From NCBI RefSeq assembly GCF_009664855.1, contig NZ_CP045928.1:5418119-5482118 (forward strand): a stretch of DNA of 64,000 nucleotides, in the 5' to 3' direction. Under the pieces are notes generated by a model, which saw nothing but the letters and a program-made list of their open reading frames with translations, had not been told where the DNA came from and did no database searches. The position numbers and the translations under genes were made by a program. The stretch's first letter is position 1; each line of letters begins with the position of its first letter. Below, one piece after another: positions 17,914 to 27,407 of the stretch. This DNA comes from Flavobacterium sp. SLB02. GTDB taxonomy: Bacteria > Bacteroidota > Bacteroidia > Flavobacteriales > Flavobacteriaceae.

Positions 17914-18699
17914 ATGGAAAAAGTAAAAGCCAAAAAACATTTAGGACAACACTTCCTGAAAGACGAAAGTATCGCCAAAGCAATTGCAGATACGTTGAGT
18001 TTAAAAGGATATGATGAGGTTTTAGAAATAGGACCGGGGATGGGTGTGTTGACTAAGTATTTGCTTGACAAACCAATTAACACGCACGTGATCGAGATCG
18101 ATGGTGAATCTGTGGTGTATTTGGGTGAAAATTATCCAAAACTAAAAGATAAAATTATCTCTCAGGATTTCCTGAAATACAATATAAACGAGGTTTACGA
18201 AAATAAACAATTCGCTATTATTGGAAATTTCCCTTATAATATTTCGACGCAAATTGTTTTTAGAACTTTAGAATTCAAACATCAGATTCCGGAATTTTCG
18301 GGGATGTTCCAGAAAGAAGTTGCTGAAAGAATTTGCGAGAAAAAAGGCTCAAAGGCTTACGGAATCTTATCCGTACTGGCTCAGGCTTTCTATGATACAG
18401 AGTATCTGTTTACAGTAGATGAAAACGTCTTTATTCCTCCGCCCAAGGTCAAGTCGGGTGTGATGAAAATGACCCGAAAGGAAGATTATAGCCTTCCGTG
18501 CGGAGAAAGGTTGTTTTTTACAGTAGTAAAAACGGCTTTTCAGCAAAGACGAAAAACATTACGTAACAGTTTGAAAACATTAAATTTATCTGATGAATTG
18601 CGATTAGACACTATCTTTGATAAACGTCCGGAGCAGCTTAGCGTAGACGAATTTATTGTTCTGACTCAAAAAATAGAAGCCGATGGAGTTCAAAGTTAG
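17914..18699 (+). CDS. rsmA: 16S rRNA (adenine(1518)-N6/adenine(1519)-N6)-dimethyltransferase
   Basis: 261 residues from Met at 17914 (MEKVKAKKHLGQHFLKDE), which matches the conserved start KKxLGQxFLxD. The in-frame ATG at 17887 lies in repeat DNA. SAM site EIGPGMGVLT (about 39-48), acidic EID after strand 2, and the catalytic NFPYNIS motif (N-[LF]-P-Y). It dimethylates two adenines in helix 45 of 16S rRNA during small-subunit assembly. The last 17 nt overlap mgtE, so translation is probably coupled. Confidence 0.97.
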   Translation: MEKVKAKKHLGQHFLKDESIAKAIADTLSLKGYDEVLEIGPGMGVLTKYLLDKPINTHVIEIDGESVVYLGENYPKLKDKIISQDFLKYNINEVYENKQFAIIGNFPYNISTQIVFRTLEFKHQIPEFSGMFQKEVAERICEKKGSKAYGILSVLAQAFYDTEYLFTVDENVFIPPPKVKSGVMKMTRKEDYSLPCGERLFFTVVKTAFQQRRKTLRNSLKTLNLSDELRLDTIFDKRPEQLSVDEFIVLTQKIEADGVQS

Positions 18700-20032
18700 C
18701 AAAGAATTAATCCACCAGTTAGAAGAGCATATCGTTAGTAAAAACGACAAAGAGCTTGAAGTTTTATTGAATGATCTGCACCATGCTGATATTGCCGAAA
18801 TCCTGGATGAACTGGATTTCGACGAAGCAACTTATATCTTTAAGGTTTTAGATAGTGATAAAACGGCAGAAATTCTTCTGGAACTGGAAGATGATTTGCG
18901 TGAAAACATCTTAAGCCGACTTTCGCCTAAAGAAATTGCAGAAGAGCTTGATGAGCTTGAAACAAATGATGCGGCCGATATTATTGGTGAACTTTCGCAG
19001 GAAATAAAAGCGGAAGTAATCTCTGAGCTTAACGACGTTGAACACGCAAAAGACATTGTTGATTTGTTGCGTTACGACGAAAATTCTGCCGGTGGTTTGA
19101 TGGGAAAAGAGTTGGTGAAAGTCAACGAAAACTGGAACGTATTAACTTGCGTAAAAGAAATGCGTATTCAGGCAGAAAACGTTTCCAGAGTGCATTCTAT
19201 TTATGTGGTCGATGACGAAAATCGTCTAAAAGGAAGATTGTCATTAAAAGATTTACTCACAACTTCGACCAAAACACAAATCTCTGATATTTATATTCGA
19301 AAACTCAACTTTGTAAACGTAGATACCGAAGATGTTGAGGTAGCACGTATCATGCAAAAATACGATTTAGAGGCGATTCCGGTGGTAGATGAACTAGGGC
19401 GCCTGGTAGGTAGAATTACCATCGATGATATCGTAGACGTAATTAAGGACGAAGCTGATAAAGATTACCAATTAGCGGCGGGTATTACGCAGGACGTAGA
19501 ATCGAACGATAGTGTTCTTGAACTAACCAAAGCACGTTTGCCATGGCTTTTAATAGGAATGGTGATAGAAATTGTAGCATCTTTTGTCTTGAAAGGAAAC
19601 GAAGCTACGTTTCAAAAATATTCAACCTTAATTATTTTCGTTCCGTTACTTTCTGCAACTGCTGGAAATATTGGTGTTCAGGCATCGGCGATTGTGGTGC
19701 AAGGTTTGGCCAACGGAACATTAAAAGAATTTAGCAGAGGATATTTTAGTAAAGAGATTAGCGTTTCTATGATTTCAGGAACTATTATTTCGTTGCTTTT
19801 ATTGGCGTATCATTCTATAATGTACCAACAATATTTAGTGGGAATTGCGATTTCGATTTCGATGATTGTAGTAATTTTATTTGCTGCGACTTTAGGAACC
19901 CTGGTACCGTTATTTTTACATAAAAACAAAATTGACCCCGCAATCGCGACGGGTCCGTTTATTACCACAACCAATGATGTATTTGGAATTATGCTCTATT
20001 TTGGAGTAGCCAAACTGATTCTTGGGTTCTAA
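18683..20032 (+). CDS. mgtE: magnesium transporter MgtE
   Basis: 449 residues, standard length. N-terminal acidic MgtE helical superfamily domain (about 1-130), two CBS domains (about 135-255) that sense Mg2+, and five C-terminal membrane helices with the pore-lining GNIGVQAS motif (about 333) and a late TNDVFG. A Mg2+-gated channel in the inner membrane. It starts inside the end of rsmA. No M-box or other Mg2+ riboswitch is visible upstream. Confidence 0.97.
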   Translation: MEFKVSKELIHQLEEHIVSKNDKELEVLLNDLHHADIAEILDELDFDEATYIFKVLDSDKTAEILLELEDDLRENILSRLSPKEIAEELDELETNDAADIIGELSQEIKAEVISELNDVEHAKDIVDLLRYDENSAGGLMGKELVKVNENWNVLTCVKEMRIQAENVSRVHSIYVVDDENRLKGRLSLKDLLTTSTKTQISDIYIRKLNFVNVDTEDVEVARIMQKYDLEAIPVVDELGRLVGRITIDDIVDVIKDEADKDYQLAAGITQDVESNDSVLELTKARLPWLLIGMVIEIVASFVLKGNEATFQKYSTLIIFVPLLSATAGNIGVQASAIVVQGLANGTLKEFSRGYFSKEISVSMISGTIISLLLLAYHSIMYQQYLVGIAISISMIVVILFAATLGTLVPLFLHKNKIDPAIATGPFITTTNDVFGIMLYFGVAKLILGF

Positions 20033-20132
20033 GTTTTTGCAACAAATTAATAGAATGCAGTGATTTAACATCTCTAAAATCTGTGTAATTTGTGGCTGAA
20101 AAATTCGCTATTAACCAGCCAATAAATAAGCA

Positions 20133-20909
20133 ATGAAAGTACATATCATAGGAGGAGGGAATCTTGGGGTTTCTATAGCCTTGGGAATTGCTAAATTCTC
20201 CAAAAATAATCAAGTCACAGTTACAAGAAGAAACATCGCCAGTATTCAATATTTAACGGAGTACGGAATCACGGTTTCATCAGATAATAAACATAATATT
20301 CAAGAGGCCGATGTGGTAATTTTAACCATTAAACCTTATCAGGTGGATACTGTTTTTGCTGAAATTTTATCAGCAATTCCGGGAAAAACCATTGCTTCGG
20401 CAGTGAGTGGTTTGTCTTTGGATATGCTTCAGGAAAAAACAAACAATGCTTTTCCGGTAATTCGTATTATGCCCAATATCGCGGCACAGTTTGGCGAATC
20501 GGCAACTTGTATCTCTTTCCCTGAAAAGGACAGAGAAAAAGCATTGCCAATTGTTGACCTGTTTCAGGATTTAGGAACTGCTCCGGTTATCGACGAAAAG
20601 TTAATGGATGCAGCAACAGTTTTGGGTGCCTGCGGAACAGCTTATGCGTTACGATACATTCGTGCGTCGATGCAAGCCGGAATCGAAATAGGTTTTGATT
20701 CTCAAACCGCTTTGGCAATTGCGGCACAAACCGTAAAAGGAGCGGCTAAAATGTTGCTAGAGGAAAAAGTACATCCGGAACAATTAATCGACCGTGTAAC
20801 AACGCCTCAGGGCTGCACAATCGTAGGATTGAACGAAATGGAACACAATGGCTTTAGTTCGTCTTTGATAAAAGGTATTAAGACTTCTTTGAAACAGATC
20901 AAGGGATAA
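20133..20909 (+). CDS. proC: pyrroline-5-carboxylate reductase
   Basis: 258 residues. Rossmann motif GGGNLGVSIA at the N-terminus, RIMPNIAAQFGES (about 112), and the C-terminal dimerisation region with the family signature VTTPQGCTIVGLNEME (about 226). It catalyses the last step of proline synthesis with NAD(P)H. A separate unit 100 nt after mgtE, closed by a terminator. Confidence 0.95.
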   Translation: MKVHIIGGGNLGVSIALGIAKFSKNNQVTVTRRNIASIQYLTEYGITVSSDNKHNIQEADVVILTIKPYQVDTVFAEILSAIPGKTIASAVSGLSLDMLQEKTNNAFPVIRIMPNIAAQFGESATCISFPEKDREKALPIVDLFQDLGTAPVIDEKLMDAATVLGACGTAYALRYIRASMQAGIEIGFDSQTALAIAAQTVKGAAKMLLEEKVHPEQLIDRVTTPQGCTIVGLNEMEHNGFSSSLIKGIKTSLKQIKG

Positions 20910-20934
20910 GATTTAATAAATTACAATATTTAAA

Positions 20935-20975
20935 ATTCCAAATTCCAACTTTGTTGGGGTTTGGGATTTTTTTTT
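20935..20975 (+). terminator. intrinsic terminator after proC
   Basis: A 15-bp stem (20935-20949 with 20953-20967, three G-U pairs, 3-nt loop) is followed by a run of nine T. Confidence 0.8.
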
Positions 20976-21004
20976 GTTTTTAAGATACTGCTTATCGTTA
21001 TAGT

Positions 21005-21045
21005 TTGTCACTTCGAGCGAAGGGAGAAGTCGTACTAGAAACTCG
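21005..21045. repeat. GTCACTTCGAGCGAAGGGAG-type repeat
   Basis: The text GTCACTTCGAGCGAAGGGAG followed by AAGTCG belongs to a short repeat family that I recognise from many Bacteroidota genomes (GTCATTTCGA.CGAAG.GAGAAAT.). Single copy in this window. Confidence 0.5.
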
Positions 21046-21088
21046 TCAAATATTGATAGAAATCAAGTTGTCGAATAATTGGAATTTA

Positions 21089-21379
21089 TTAATTATGACA
21101 ATATTCAATTAAATCGCTTATATCTTTTTTATTTAAAACTTTGGAAAATTTAATCCTATGATAATCAATTCCAAATTGTTCAATTTTAGTACTGTCAATT
21201 TTGTTTCTTTTATTCATTAACCATTTTTTCATTACTAATGAGTCAATTTGATACAATGCAGGTCCGGTAGATCTTGCATTTTTTTTATGACAGGCTGCGC
21301 AATTTGAATTGAAAATCTCTTTTCCTTCTGTTTCATTTTCTGTTAAATCAGAATTTCCGCAAAACGCAGGCACGGGCAT
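21089..21379 (-). CDS. c-type cytochrome, N-terminus apparently out of frame
   Basis: The intact frame gives 96 residues with a heme c site CAACH preceded by KEIFNSNC and a GP motif after it (STGPALYQ), i.e. a small monoheme cytochrome. No signal peptide is in this frame. In the frame starting at ATG 21489 there is one (MNKIRQILLFSVLLITALID...), which ends at TAA 21414-21412. Residues TYVPPAFDCRMPV lie upstream of the listed start in the cytochrome frame. One base lost at the T5 run 21409-21413 would explain this. As written it would not be exported and could not receive heme. Confidence 0.75.
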   Translation of the reverse strand: MPVPAFCGNSDLTENETEGKEIFNSNCAACHKKNARSTGPALYQIDSLVMKKWLMNKRNKIDSTKIEQFGIDYHRIKFSKVLNKKDISDLIEYCHN

Positions 21380-21521
21380 TCTGCAATCAAAAGCGGGTGG
21401 AACATAAGTTTTTATGTGATAGAATATAAATCGATAAGTGCAGTGATAAGTAAAACTGAAAAGAGAAGTATTTGACGGATTTTATTCATTTGCAGCTTTA
21501 GTTACTTGGAATTTAAAAAAT

Positions 21522-22064
21522 TTATTTCTTAATAAGCTGTATATACTTCCTCCCACATTCTGAAAGTTTAGTATAAGAATTCATGGCGTTACCATAATTC
21601 TGAATCGTGAGAGTGTCTTTAGTATAACTGGCGCTAATTCCTACCGGAATATCCAATTGTTGAGAAGTTGTTTCTGAATCAGCTATAGAATCATTGTCTT
21701 CTTCACGGCTAATATCTCCTTCGTATTCATCCCATTCTATGCCTTCTAAAACGATAATTTTTTCTCCGGATTCGTTGGTGGTTAAATTAGCGATACCTTT
21801 TAATTGTCGAAGTTTCGTTTTTAAAGCATAACTATAACCAGTTTTAGTTTTGGTTATGGTTATCGAAATTTTACATTCATCGTTATTGTCCGATTCAGGC
21901 TGTGTTTCATATAAACCTTCGATCACTTCTTCATTTGTGTTCGTTTGAAGCGAAACTTTTGATGTAGAGGGATCTTTTTCAACTGCAGGTTTTGGCTTAT
22001 TATTGCAGGCCAAAACCAGGAATGCAAGTACGAATACAGCTGTGATTTTAGATATCGAATTCAT
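21522..22064 (-). CDS. hypothetical lipoprotein
   Basis: 180 residues with a lipoprotein signal ending at Cys20 (FLVLAC), then a Lys/Glu/Asn-rich linker and a beta-rich domain (KISITITKTKTGYSYALKT). No family recognised. It begins 4 nt after nhaA stops and is therefore probably co-transcribed with it; envelope location. Confidence 0.8.
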   Translation of the reverse strand: MNSISKITAVFVLAFLVLACNNKPKPAVEKDPSTSKVSLQTNTNEEVIEGLYETQPESDNNDECKISITITKTKTGYSYALKTKLRQLKGIANLTTNESGEKIIVLEGIEWDEYEGDISREEDNDSIADSETTSQQLDIPVGISASYTKDTLTIQNYGNAMNSYTKLSECGRKYIQLIKK

Positions 22065-22068
22065 AAAA

Positions 22069-23214
22069 TCAAGAAGTTTTATTTCTTGTCAGGGTATATT
22101 TCAAATAAACAAATCCAAATATTCCGGAAAGTACGGATGCGATAAGGATGGCAATTTTAGAAAAAACGATAACCTCGGGATCTTTAAAAGCCAGAAGCGT
22201 GATAAAAATTGACATTGTAAAACCAATTCCGCCTAACATTCCCGCGCCCAGAATATGTGCCCATTTTAGACTTTTGGGCAAAGCGCACAAACCAGCACTT
22301 ACTCCAATCGAAGAAAAAAGTAAAATCCCTAACGGTTTTCCTATTACTAAACCTAAAATAATTCCATATGTATTAGGATGATTTAGTCCCTGATGCCAGT
22401 CAGATTCTATAGCAATGCATGTATTGGCGATAGCAAATAGCGGTAAAATAACAAAAGCAACAGGTTTATGTAAAAAATGCTGCAGTTTATATGAAGAAGA
22501 TTGTTCTCCGCCATCTCCAAACGGAATTACAAATGCCAGAATAACACCCGTAATGGTAGCGTGAACTCCCGAATTAAGCATAAAATACCACATTACAATT
22601 CCTCCAATTAAATAAGGAATCAGGTTATGAATTTTCATTCGATTCAAAATAAACAAGAAAATCCATATTCCTAAAGCAATGGCAAGATTTACAAATGCAA
22701 TTGAGGTGGTGTAAAATATAGCAATAACGATAATCGCTCCAAGATCATCGATAACCGCCAAAGCAGTTAAAAACACTTTTAATGACGCTGGAACTCTTTT
22801 TCCTAAAAGAGATAAAATCCCAATGGCAAACGCGATATCAGTCGCCATAGGAATTCCTGCTCCGTTTTGCGTTGCAGTTCCAAAATTTAAAGCCAGGAAA
22901 ATAGCGGCAGGAACTAACATTCCGCCAAATGCTGCCATAATTGGTAACGAAGCGTTTTTTATACTTGATAGTTCACCATGGTAGATTTCGCGTTCTAATT
23001 CCAGGCCAATTAATAAGAAGAAAATGGTCATTAATCCATCGTTAATCCAGTGTGTGATCGAATGCCCGCCTAAGTCTTTTTCCCAAAAGGCAATATATTC
23101 TGTTTGAAAAGAAGAATTGGCCAGGTAAAGAGATATAATCGTAACAAATAGTAAGAGTAATCCTCCTGATTTTTCGTTGTCAAAAAAGGCTTTAAAGGTC
23201 TTGGTTAGTTTCAT
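22069..23214 (-). CDS. nhaA: Na+/H+ antiporter NhaA
   Basis: 381 residues with about 12 membrane helices. It has the family's paired aspartates in the ALAVIDDLGAI motif (about residues 147-157) and MATDIAFAIGIL (about 123) that forms the assembly with the Na+/H+ site. It exports Na+ in exchange for protons in pH and salt homeostasis. Promoter not resolved. Confidence 0.96.
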   Translation of the reverse strand: MKLTKTFKAFFDNEKSGGLLLLFVTIISLYLANSSFQTEYIAFWEKDLGGHSITHWINDGLMTIFFLLIGLELEREIYHGELSSIKNASLPIMAAFGGMLVPAAIFLALNFGTATQNGAGIPMATDIAFAIGILSLLGKRVPASLKVFLTALAVIDDLGAIIVIAIFYTTSIAFVNLAIALGIWIFLFILNRMKIHNLIPYLIGGIVMWYFMLNSGVHATITGVILAFVIPFGDGGEQSSSYKLQHFLHKPVAFVILPLFAIANTCIAIESDWHQGLNHPNTYGIILGLVIGKPLGILLFSSIGVSAGLCALPKSLKWAHILGAGMLGGIGFTMSIFITLLAFKDPEVIVFSKIAILIASVLSGIFGFVYLKYTLTRNKTS

Positions 23215-23471
23215 TGTGGAGGGAGTTGTGTGAATTTAGAAAGATATATATTCAGCTAAAATCGCTGAGTCTTTGCATTTTCAAAGTTAAAAAAAATCCT
23301 GCCAATAAAAAATTTTAAGCTTATTGTCTTCAATACATGCCTGGTTTGATTTTGTAAAATGTCTTTTTTGTCAATCATTTTCTTTGCGATTTTGTGACTT
23401 TGCGAGATTAATATAAACGGTAAACTTTAATAAAGAATAAGCTGTATTTTTGCTTTATAAAATATAATACA

Positions 23472-24419
23472 ATGAGCATAAAAATTCTGCATATCGACAG
23501 CAATAACCCAATTCTTTGGCAACAATTAGAAGATGCCGGTTTTGAAAACCACGCCGATTTTAAATCTTCTAAAGAAGAAATCGAAGCCAAAATTCAGGAT
23601 TATAACGGAATCGTAATTCGTAGCCGTTTTAAAATTGATAAAACTTTTTTAGACAAGGCAACCAATTTACAGTTTATTGCCAGAGTTGGCGCGGGTTTAG
23701 AAAGTATCGATTGTGATTATGCTGAGGCAAAAGGGATTCATTTAATTGCTGCGCCCGAAGGTAATCGCAACGCTGTTGCAGAGCATTCATTGGGTGTAAT
23801 TTTATCGTTATTTAATAATTTGAATCAGGCCGACGCCGAGATAAAGGCCGGACACTGGAATCGTGAAAGCAATCGCGGTCATGAATTAAATGGCAAAACG
23901 GTGGGGATTATCGGTTACGGAAATATGGGAAAAGCTTTCGCTAAAAAACTTCGTGGTTTTGAAGTCGATGTTATTTTTCATGATATTTTAGAAAATATTG
24001 GTGACGAAAATGCCCAACAAGTTTCGCTACAGGAATTACAGCAAAAAGCAGATGTTTTGAGTTTGCACCTTCCGTGGACTCCTGAAACGGATAAAATGGT
24101 AAATACTGATTTTATAAATGCATTTGCAAAGCCATTTTGGATCATAAATACTTCACGTGGTAAAAATATCGTTACGGCAGATTTGGTCGAAGCAATGAAG
24201 GCGAAAAAGATTTTGGGCGCAGGTCTGGATGTTTTAGAATATGAGAAATTATCTTTTGAAACCTTGTTTCAGGATAAAAATACTCCCGAAGCATTTCAGT
24301 ATTTATTAGAAGCTAAAAATGCTTTGCTGACGCCTCATATTGCGGGATGGACTTTTGAAAGTCATGAACGTTTGGCGCAGGTTATTGTCGATAAAATTAA
24401 GGCAGTGTATTCAAAGTAA
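23472..24419 (+). CDS. D-2-hydroxyacid dehydrogenase, NAD-binding
   Basis: 315 residues, D-isomer-specific 2-hydroxyacid dehydrogenase fold. Substrate Arg region in ARVGAGLESID, Rossmann GIIGYGNMG (about 145), catalytic Arg in NTSRGKNIV (about 226), Glu in LDVLEYE, and His in LLTPHIAGWT (about 293). It resembles SerA-like enzymes but lacks the ACT domain, so the substrate (phosphoglycerate, glyoxylate or another) is undetermined. TATTTTTG at 23445-23452 is a likely -7 box. Confidence 0.9.
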   Translation: MSIKILHIDSNNPILWQQLEDAGFENHADFKSSKEEIEAKIQDYNGIVIRSRFKIDKTFLDKATNLQFIARVGAGLESIDCDYAEAKGIHLIAAPEGNRNAVAEHSLGVILSLFNNLNQADAEIKAGHWNRESNRGHELNGKTVGIIGYGNMGKAFAKKLRGFEVDVIFHDILENIGDENAQQVSLQELQQKADVLSLHLPWTPETDKMVNTDFINAFAKPFWIINTSRGKNIVTADLVEAMKAKKILGAGLDVLEYEKLSFETLFQDKNTPEAFQYLLEAKNALLTPHIAGWTFESHERLAQVIVDKIKAVYSK

Positions 24420-24601
24420 GCTGAGCAAAAAAGAGCTCACAAGCCTTGTATAATTTTTAGAGTTTTATAACGAGTTTTTTCTGTACAATTTTCAGGTGAT
24501 TATTAGTTTTTAAAGTTAATTTTTAATAATATTGTTTCTAAATAAGGAGTAGCCGAAAATCCAAAGAGTAGGAACTAACCAATTAATTTTAATAAATAAA
24601 A

Positions 24602-24985
24602 ATGGAAAACAATTTTCAAGAGACGTCTAATGATTTTAATGAGCAAATTCCGGTATTCAAAGTAGATCCCATAATGGTATTGGTTTTTGGATTTTTAACT
24701 TGCGGTTTATATTTAATTTATTGGAATATTAAAGTTGCAGAAGTTTTTAATGCTGTAGCTAAAAGAGAAGTTATTTCGCAGCCTATTGCAATTTTTGCAG
24801 GATGTTGTATGCCGGTAAATATTTATTTTTATTACTTAGCTGGTAAAGATGCATTGCCAAAAGTTTATGAAAAAACAGGTGAACTTCAAAAAGATCAGTC
24901 TACTTTATTAATTGTTTTAGGTCTTTTCTTTCCTATGGCAGCAGCAATGATTGTACAAGGTGATATCAACAGATTATACAAATAA
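24602..24985 (+). CDS. DUF4234 membrane protein
   Basis: 127 residues. The segment VFGFLTCGLYLIYWNIKVA (about 29-47) is the DUF4234 signature, followed by two more membrane helices (about 60-80 and 102-120). Function unknown. The downstream DUF2752 gene overlaps its 3' end by 35 nt, a sign of co-translation. Confidence 0.85.
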   Translation: MENNFQETSNDFNEQIPVFKVDPIMVLVFGFLTCGLYLIYWNIKVAEVFNAVAKREVISQPIAIFAGCCMPVNIYFYYLAGKDALPKVYEKTGELQKDQSTLLIVLGLFFPMAAAMIVQGDINRLYK

Positions 24986-25424
24986 TAGCAGAGTAAAGCG
25001 TAAAGTTTACGGAATTATCGGTGCAGCAATTACACTGATAATTCCGTTTTTCTTAATGCTCAACAATCACAATGACCATTTAGAGACAGATCAGTCGTTT
25101 TGTCCTTTCAAGATGGTGACCGGATTTCCTTGTCCGGGTTGTGGTATAACAAAATCGTTAGTGTATTTTTATCAGGGAGATATTTATAAAAGCGTTAGTT
25201 ATCATATTTTAGGACCTTTTGTGATTGTATTTTGCTGGTTGACTATCATTATACTAACCACAGAAATTATTGCCAAAAAAGAATATTTTACAGGCCTTTT
25301 ATACAATCGAAAATTAGCCTATAATATGGCTTATTTTCTAGCCTTTTATCATTTGATACGATTAGTGTTATTTGTTAGGAATAATTCTTTTGATGATATA
25401 TTACATCAGTCGATTTGGTTTTAA
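24951..25424 (+). CDS. DUF2752 membrane protein
   Basis: 157 residues from ATG 24951. The DUF2752 core is CPFKMVTGFPCPGCGIT (about 47-63), followed by membrane helices around 78-100 and 115-135. Three conserved Cys suggest metal binding or disulfide. The start is uncertain: the first ~10 codons overlap the preceding gene, and no other Met precedes the first helix. Function unknown. Confidence 0.82.
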   Translation: MYKVISTDYTNNSRVKRKVYGIIGAAITLIIPFFLMLNNHNDHLETDQSFCPFKMVTGFPCPGCGITKSLVYFYQGDIYKSVSYHILGPFVIVFCWLTIIILTTEIIAKKEYFTGLLYNRKLAYNMAYFLAFYHLIRLVLFVRNNSFDDILHQSIWF

Positions 25425-25430
25425 AACATA

Positions 25431-25467
25431 AAAAAAAACTCATAAGCCGAGGCTTATGAGTTTTTTT
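25431..25467. terminator. bidirectional intrinsic terminator
   Basis: A 10-bp perfect stem (CTCATAAGCC / GGCTTATGAG, 2-nt apparent loop) is flanked by A8 and T7. It serves the DUF2752 gene and the convergent acyltransferase gene. Confidence 0.9.
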
Positions 25468-25487
25468 ATTTTATATCAAATTTGAAA

Positions 25488-27290
25488 CTAATCTTCTTTT
25501 TCAGATAATTTACGCTCCAGTTCTATCTGAAACTCTTCGATAACCGGTTTCATAGTGCTTTCTGGAATATCTGCGATTCTTATGTACATTAAACCATCTA
25601 CGGCATTGTTAAACAAAGGATCGACGTTGAAAGCTACAACACGCGCATTTTGCTTGATGTATTTTTTAATTAAAACCGGTAAACGTAAATTCCCTGGTTC
25701 TAATTCATCAATGATTTTATCGAATTTGTTTAAGTCAGATTCTGCTTCATCAAAGATAAAATCTTTGTCAGCGTCTTTTAGTTTTACCTTATACGCTTTC
25801 TTAGGGTGAATGTACTGCGCAATATAAGGATCATAATAATTCGACTTCATGAACTCAATCATCAGTGATTTCGAAAAGTCAGAGAATTGATTACTGATAC
25901 TCACGCCGCCCAATAAATATTTATGTTCAGGATAACGCAAAGTAGTATGAATAATACCTTTCCATAACAAGAACAATGGCATTGGTTTTTGCTGATATTC
26001 CTTAATGATAAACGCACGACCCATTTCGATCGATTTGTGCATCATGTCGTGCAATTCAGGTTCGAATCTAAATAAATCATTCAAATAAAAACCTTCAATT
26101 CCGTACTTAGGGTAAATTTCAGAACCCAGTCCCATACGATAAGCGCCTGCAATTTTTTTAGTGTCTTCATCCCATAAAAACATATGGTGATAATATTGGT
26201 CAAACTGATCTAAGTCGATAGATTCATTTGTTCCTTCGCCCACCTCACGAAAAGTGATTTCACGCAAACGGCCAATTTCGTGGAGAATGTTCGGGATAGA
26301 TTTCGCCCTTGCAAAAAATACTTCGTAGTTTTTACTTTGCAATAAACGGCAATCACTATTTCTTAACATATTCACCTCGTCAATCATTTTTGACTCACTC
26401 GCAGGCGTTACGATTTTTTTAGGTGCTTTTGGTATTTTTAAACTCGCCGTGTCCAGTAATTTATGGTCCTTTTCGAAAGGATTGGCAAGCATATAAGTCT
26501 TCTTTCTTAAAAACTCCGAGTAATCTTCAAACGATTCAAACTCGTTTTGTTCGTTTACAGAAATTGGTTTTCCAATACGAACTTTAATTACACGGTCTTT
26601 CTGCGTAAGCAATTCCGATGGTAATTTTGCAGTTCGTAAAGTATCATCAATTTTAGAAAGCCAATAGAATAATCGGCTGTTTTTAGCATGAAAATAAATA
26701 GGTACAACCGGAACTTTGGCTTTTCTAATCAATTTTAGAGCGCCTTCTTCCCAGGGTTTATCTACAACTAATTTCCCATCTCTGTAGGTTGAAACTTCCC
26801 CGGCAGGGAAAATCCCCAAAGGTTTTCCATCACTTAAATGACGCAACGTTTCTTTAATTCCCACTACGCTCGATTTAGCATCCTTATGATTCTCAAAAGG
26901 ATTCACCGGCATGATGTATTTTTTAAGCGGAACAATTCGGTGTAATAAAAAGTTGGCAATGATCTTGAAATTTGGTTCTCTTTCGAGCATTAATTTCAAT
27001 AGCAATATACCATCAATTCCTCCAAGCGGGTGATTTGAAATGGTAATATAAGCACCATCTTTAGGTAAACGTTTTAAATCTTCTTCCGGAATTTCGAATT
27101 TAATTTGCAATTCATCCAATACTCCGTTCAAAAACGCAACGTCTTCTAAATGTTTATTATGATCGTAAATTTTATTAAGGGTAGAAATTTTAAGGACCTT
27201 CATAAGAATCCAGCCTGAAAAAGTACCAAGAACTCCGTACTTTTCAACATTTATTGCCTTTGCAACTTCTTTCGCGGTAACTAAACCCAT
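25488..27290 (-). CDS. olsF: bifunctional acyltransferase (OlsF-type, PlsC + GNAT)
   Basis: 600 residues. N-terminal PlsC/LPA-acyltransferase domain (about 60-270) with SNHPLGGIDG (His87, Asp93; H-x5-D rather than H-x4-D) and an EVSTYRDG motif. The C-terminal domain (about 300-560) is the hemolysin/OlsB-like GNAT fold with REITFREVGEGT and MGRAFIIKEYQQ. The OlsA-like then OlsB-like order matches OlsF, which makes ornithine-type aminolipids in one protein. In Bacteroidota the head group may be glycine or ornithine; this cannot be read from sequence. Cytoplasmic face of the inner membrane. Confidence 0.85.
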   Translation of the reverse strand: MGLVTAKEVAKAINVEKYGVLGTFSGWILMKVLKISTLNKIYDHNKHLEDVAFLNGVLDELQIKFEIPEEDLKRLPKDGAYITISNHPLGGIDGILLLKLMLEREPNFKIIANFLLHRIVPLKKYIMPVNPFENHKDAKSSVVGIKETLRHLSDGKPLGIFPAGEVSTYRDGKLVVDKPWEEGALKLIRKAKVPVVPIYFHAKNSRLFYWLSKIDDTLRTAKLPSELLTQKDRVIKVRIGKPISVNEQNEFESFEDYSEFLRKKTYMLANPFEKDHKLLDTASLKIPKAPKKIVTPASESKMIDEVNMLRNSDCRLLQSKNYEVFFARAKSIPNILHEIGRLREITFREVGEGTNESIDLDQFDQYYHHMFLWDEDTKKIAGAYRMGLGSEIYPKYGIEGFYLNDLFRFEPELHDMMHKSIEMGRAFIIKEYQQKPMPLFLLWKGIIHTTLRYPEHKYLLGGVSISNQFSDFSKSLMIEFMKSNYYDPYIAQYIHPKKAYKVKLKDADKDFIFDEAESDLNKFDKIIDELEPGNLRLPVLIKKYIKQNARVVAFNVDPLFNNAVDGLMYIRIADIPESTMKPVIEEFQIELERKLSEKED

Positions 27291-27407
27291 GTACTATTTT
27301 TAATTTATTAGAGCAGCGAACAAAGATAACAAAAAAGTCTACTTTTCGTTGTTTCAAACACAAACTTTCCACTTTTTTATTACATTTGAAATCCAAAAAA
27401 AACACTA

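Noticed and set aside
17699..18083. Minus-strand ORFs with CHEDAKTQ and CHKGTKAQS peptides
   Set aside because: They are translations of the TTCGTGCCTTTGTGG repeat and overlap the rsmA start. No domain or start-site support.
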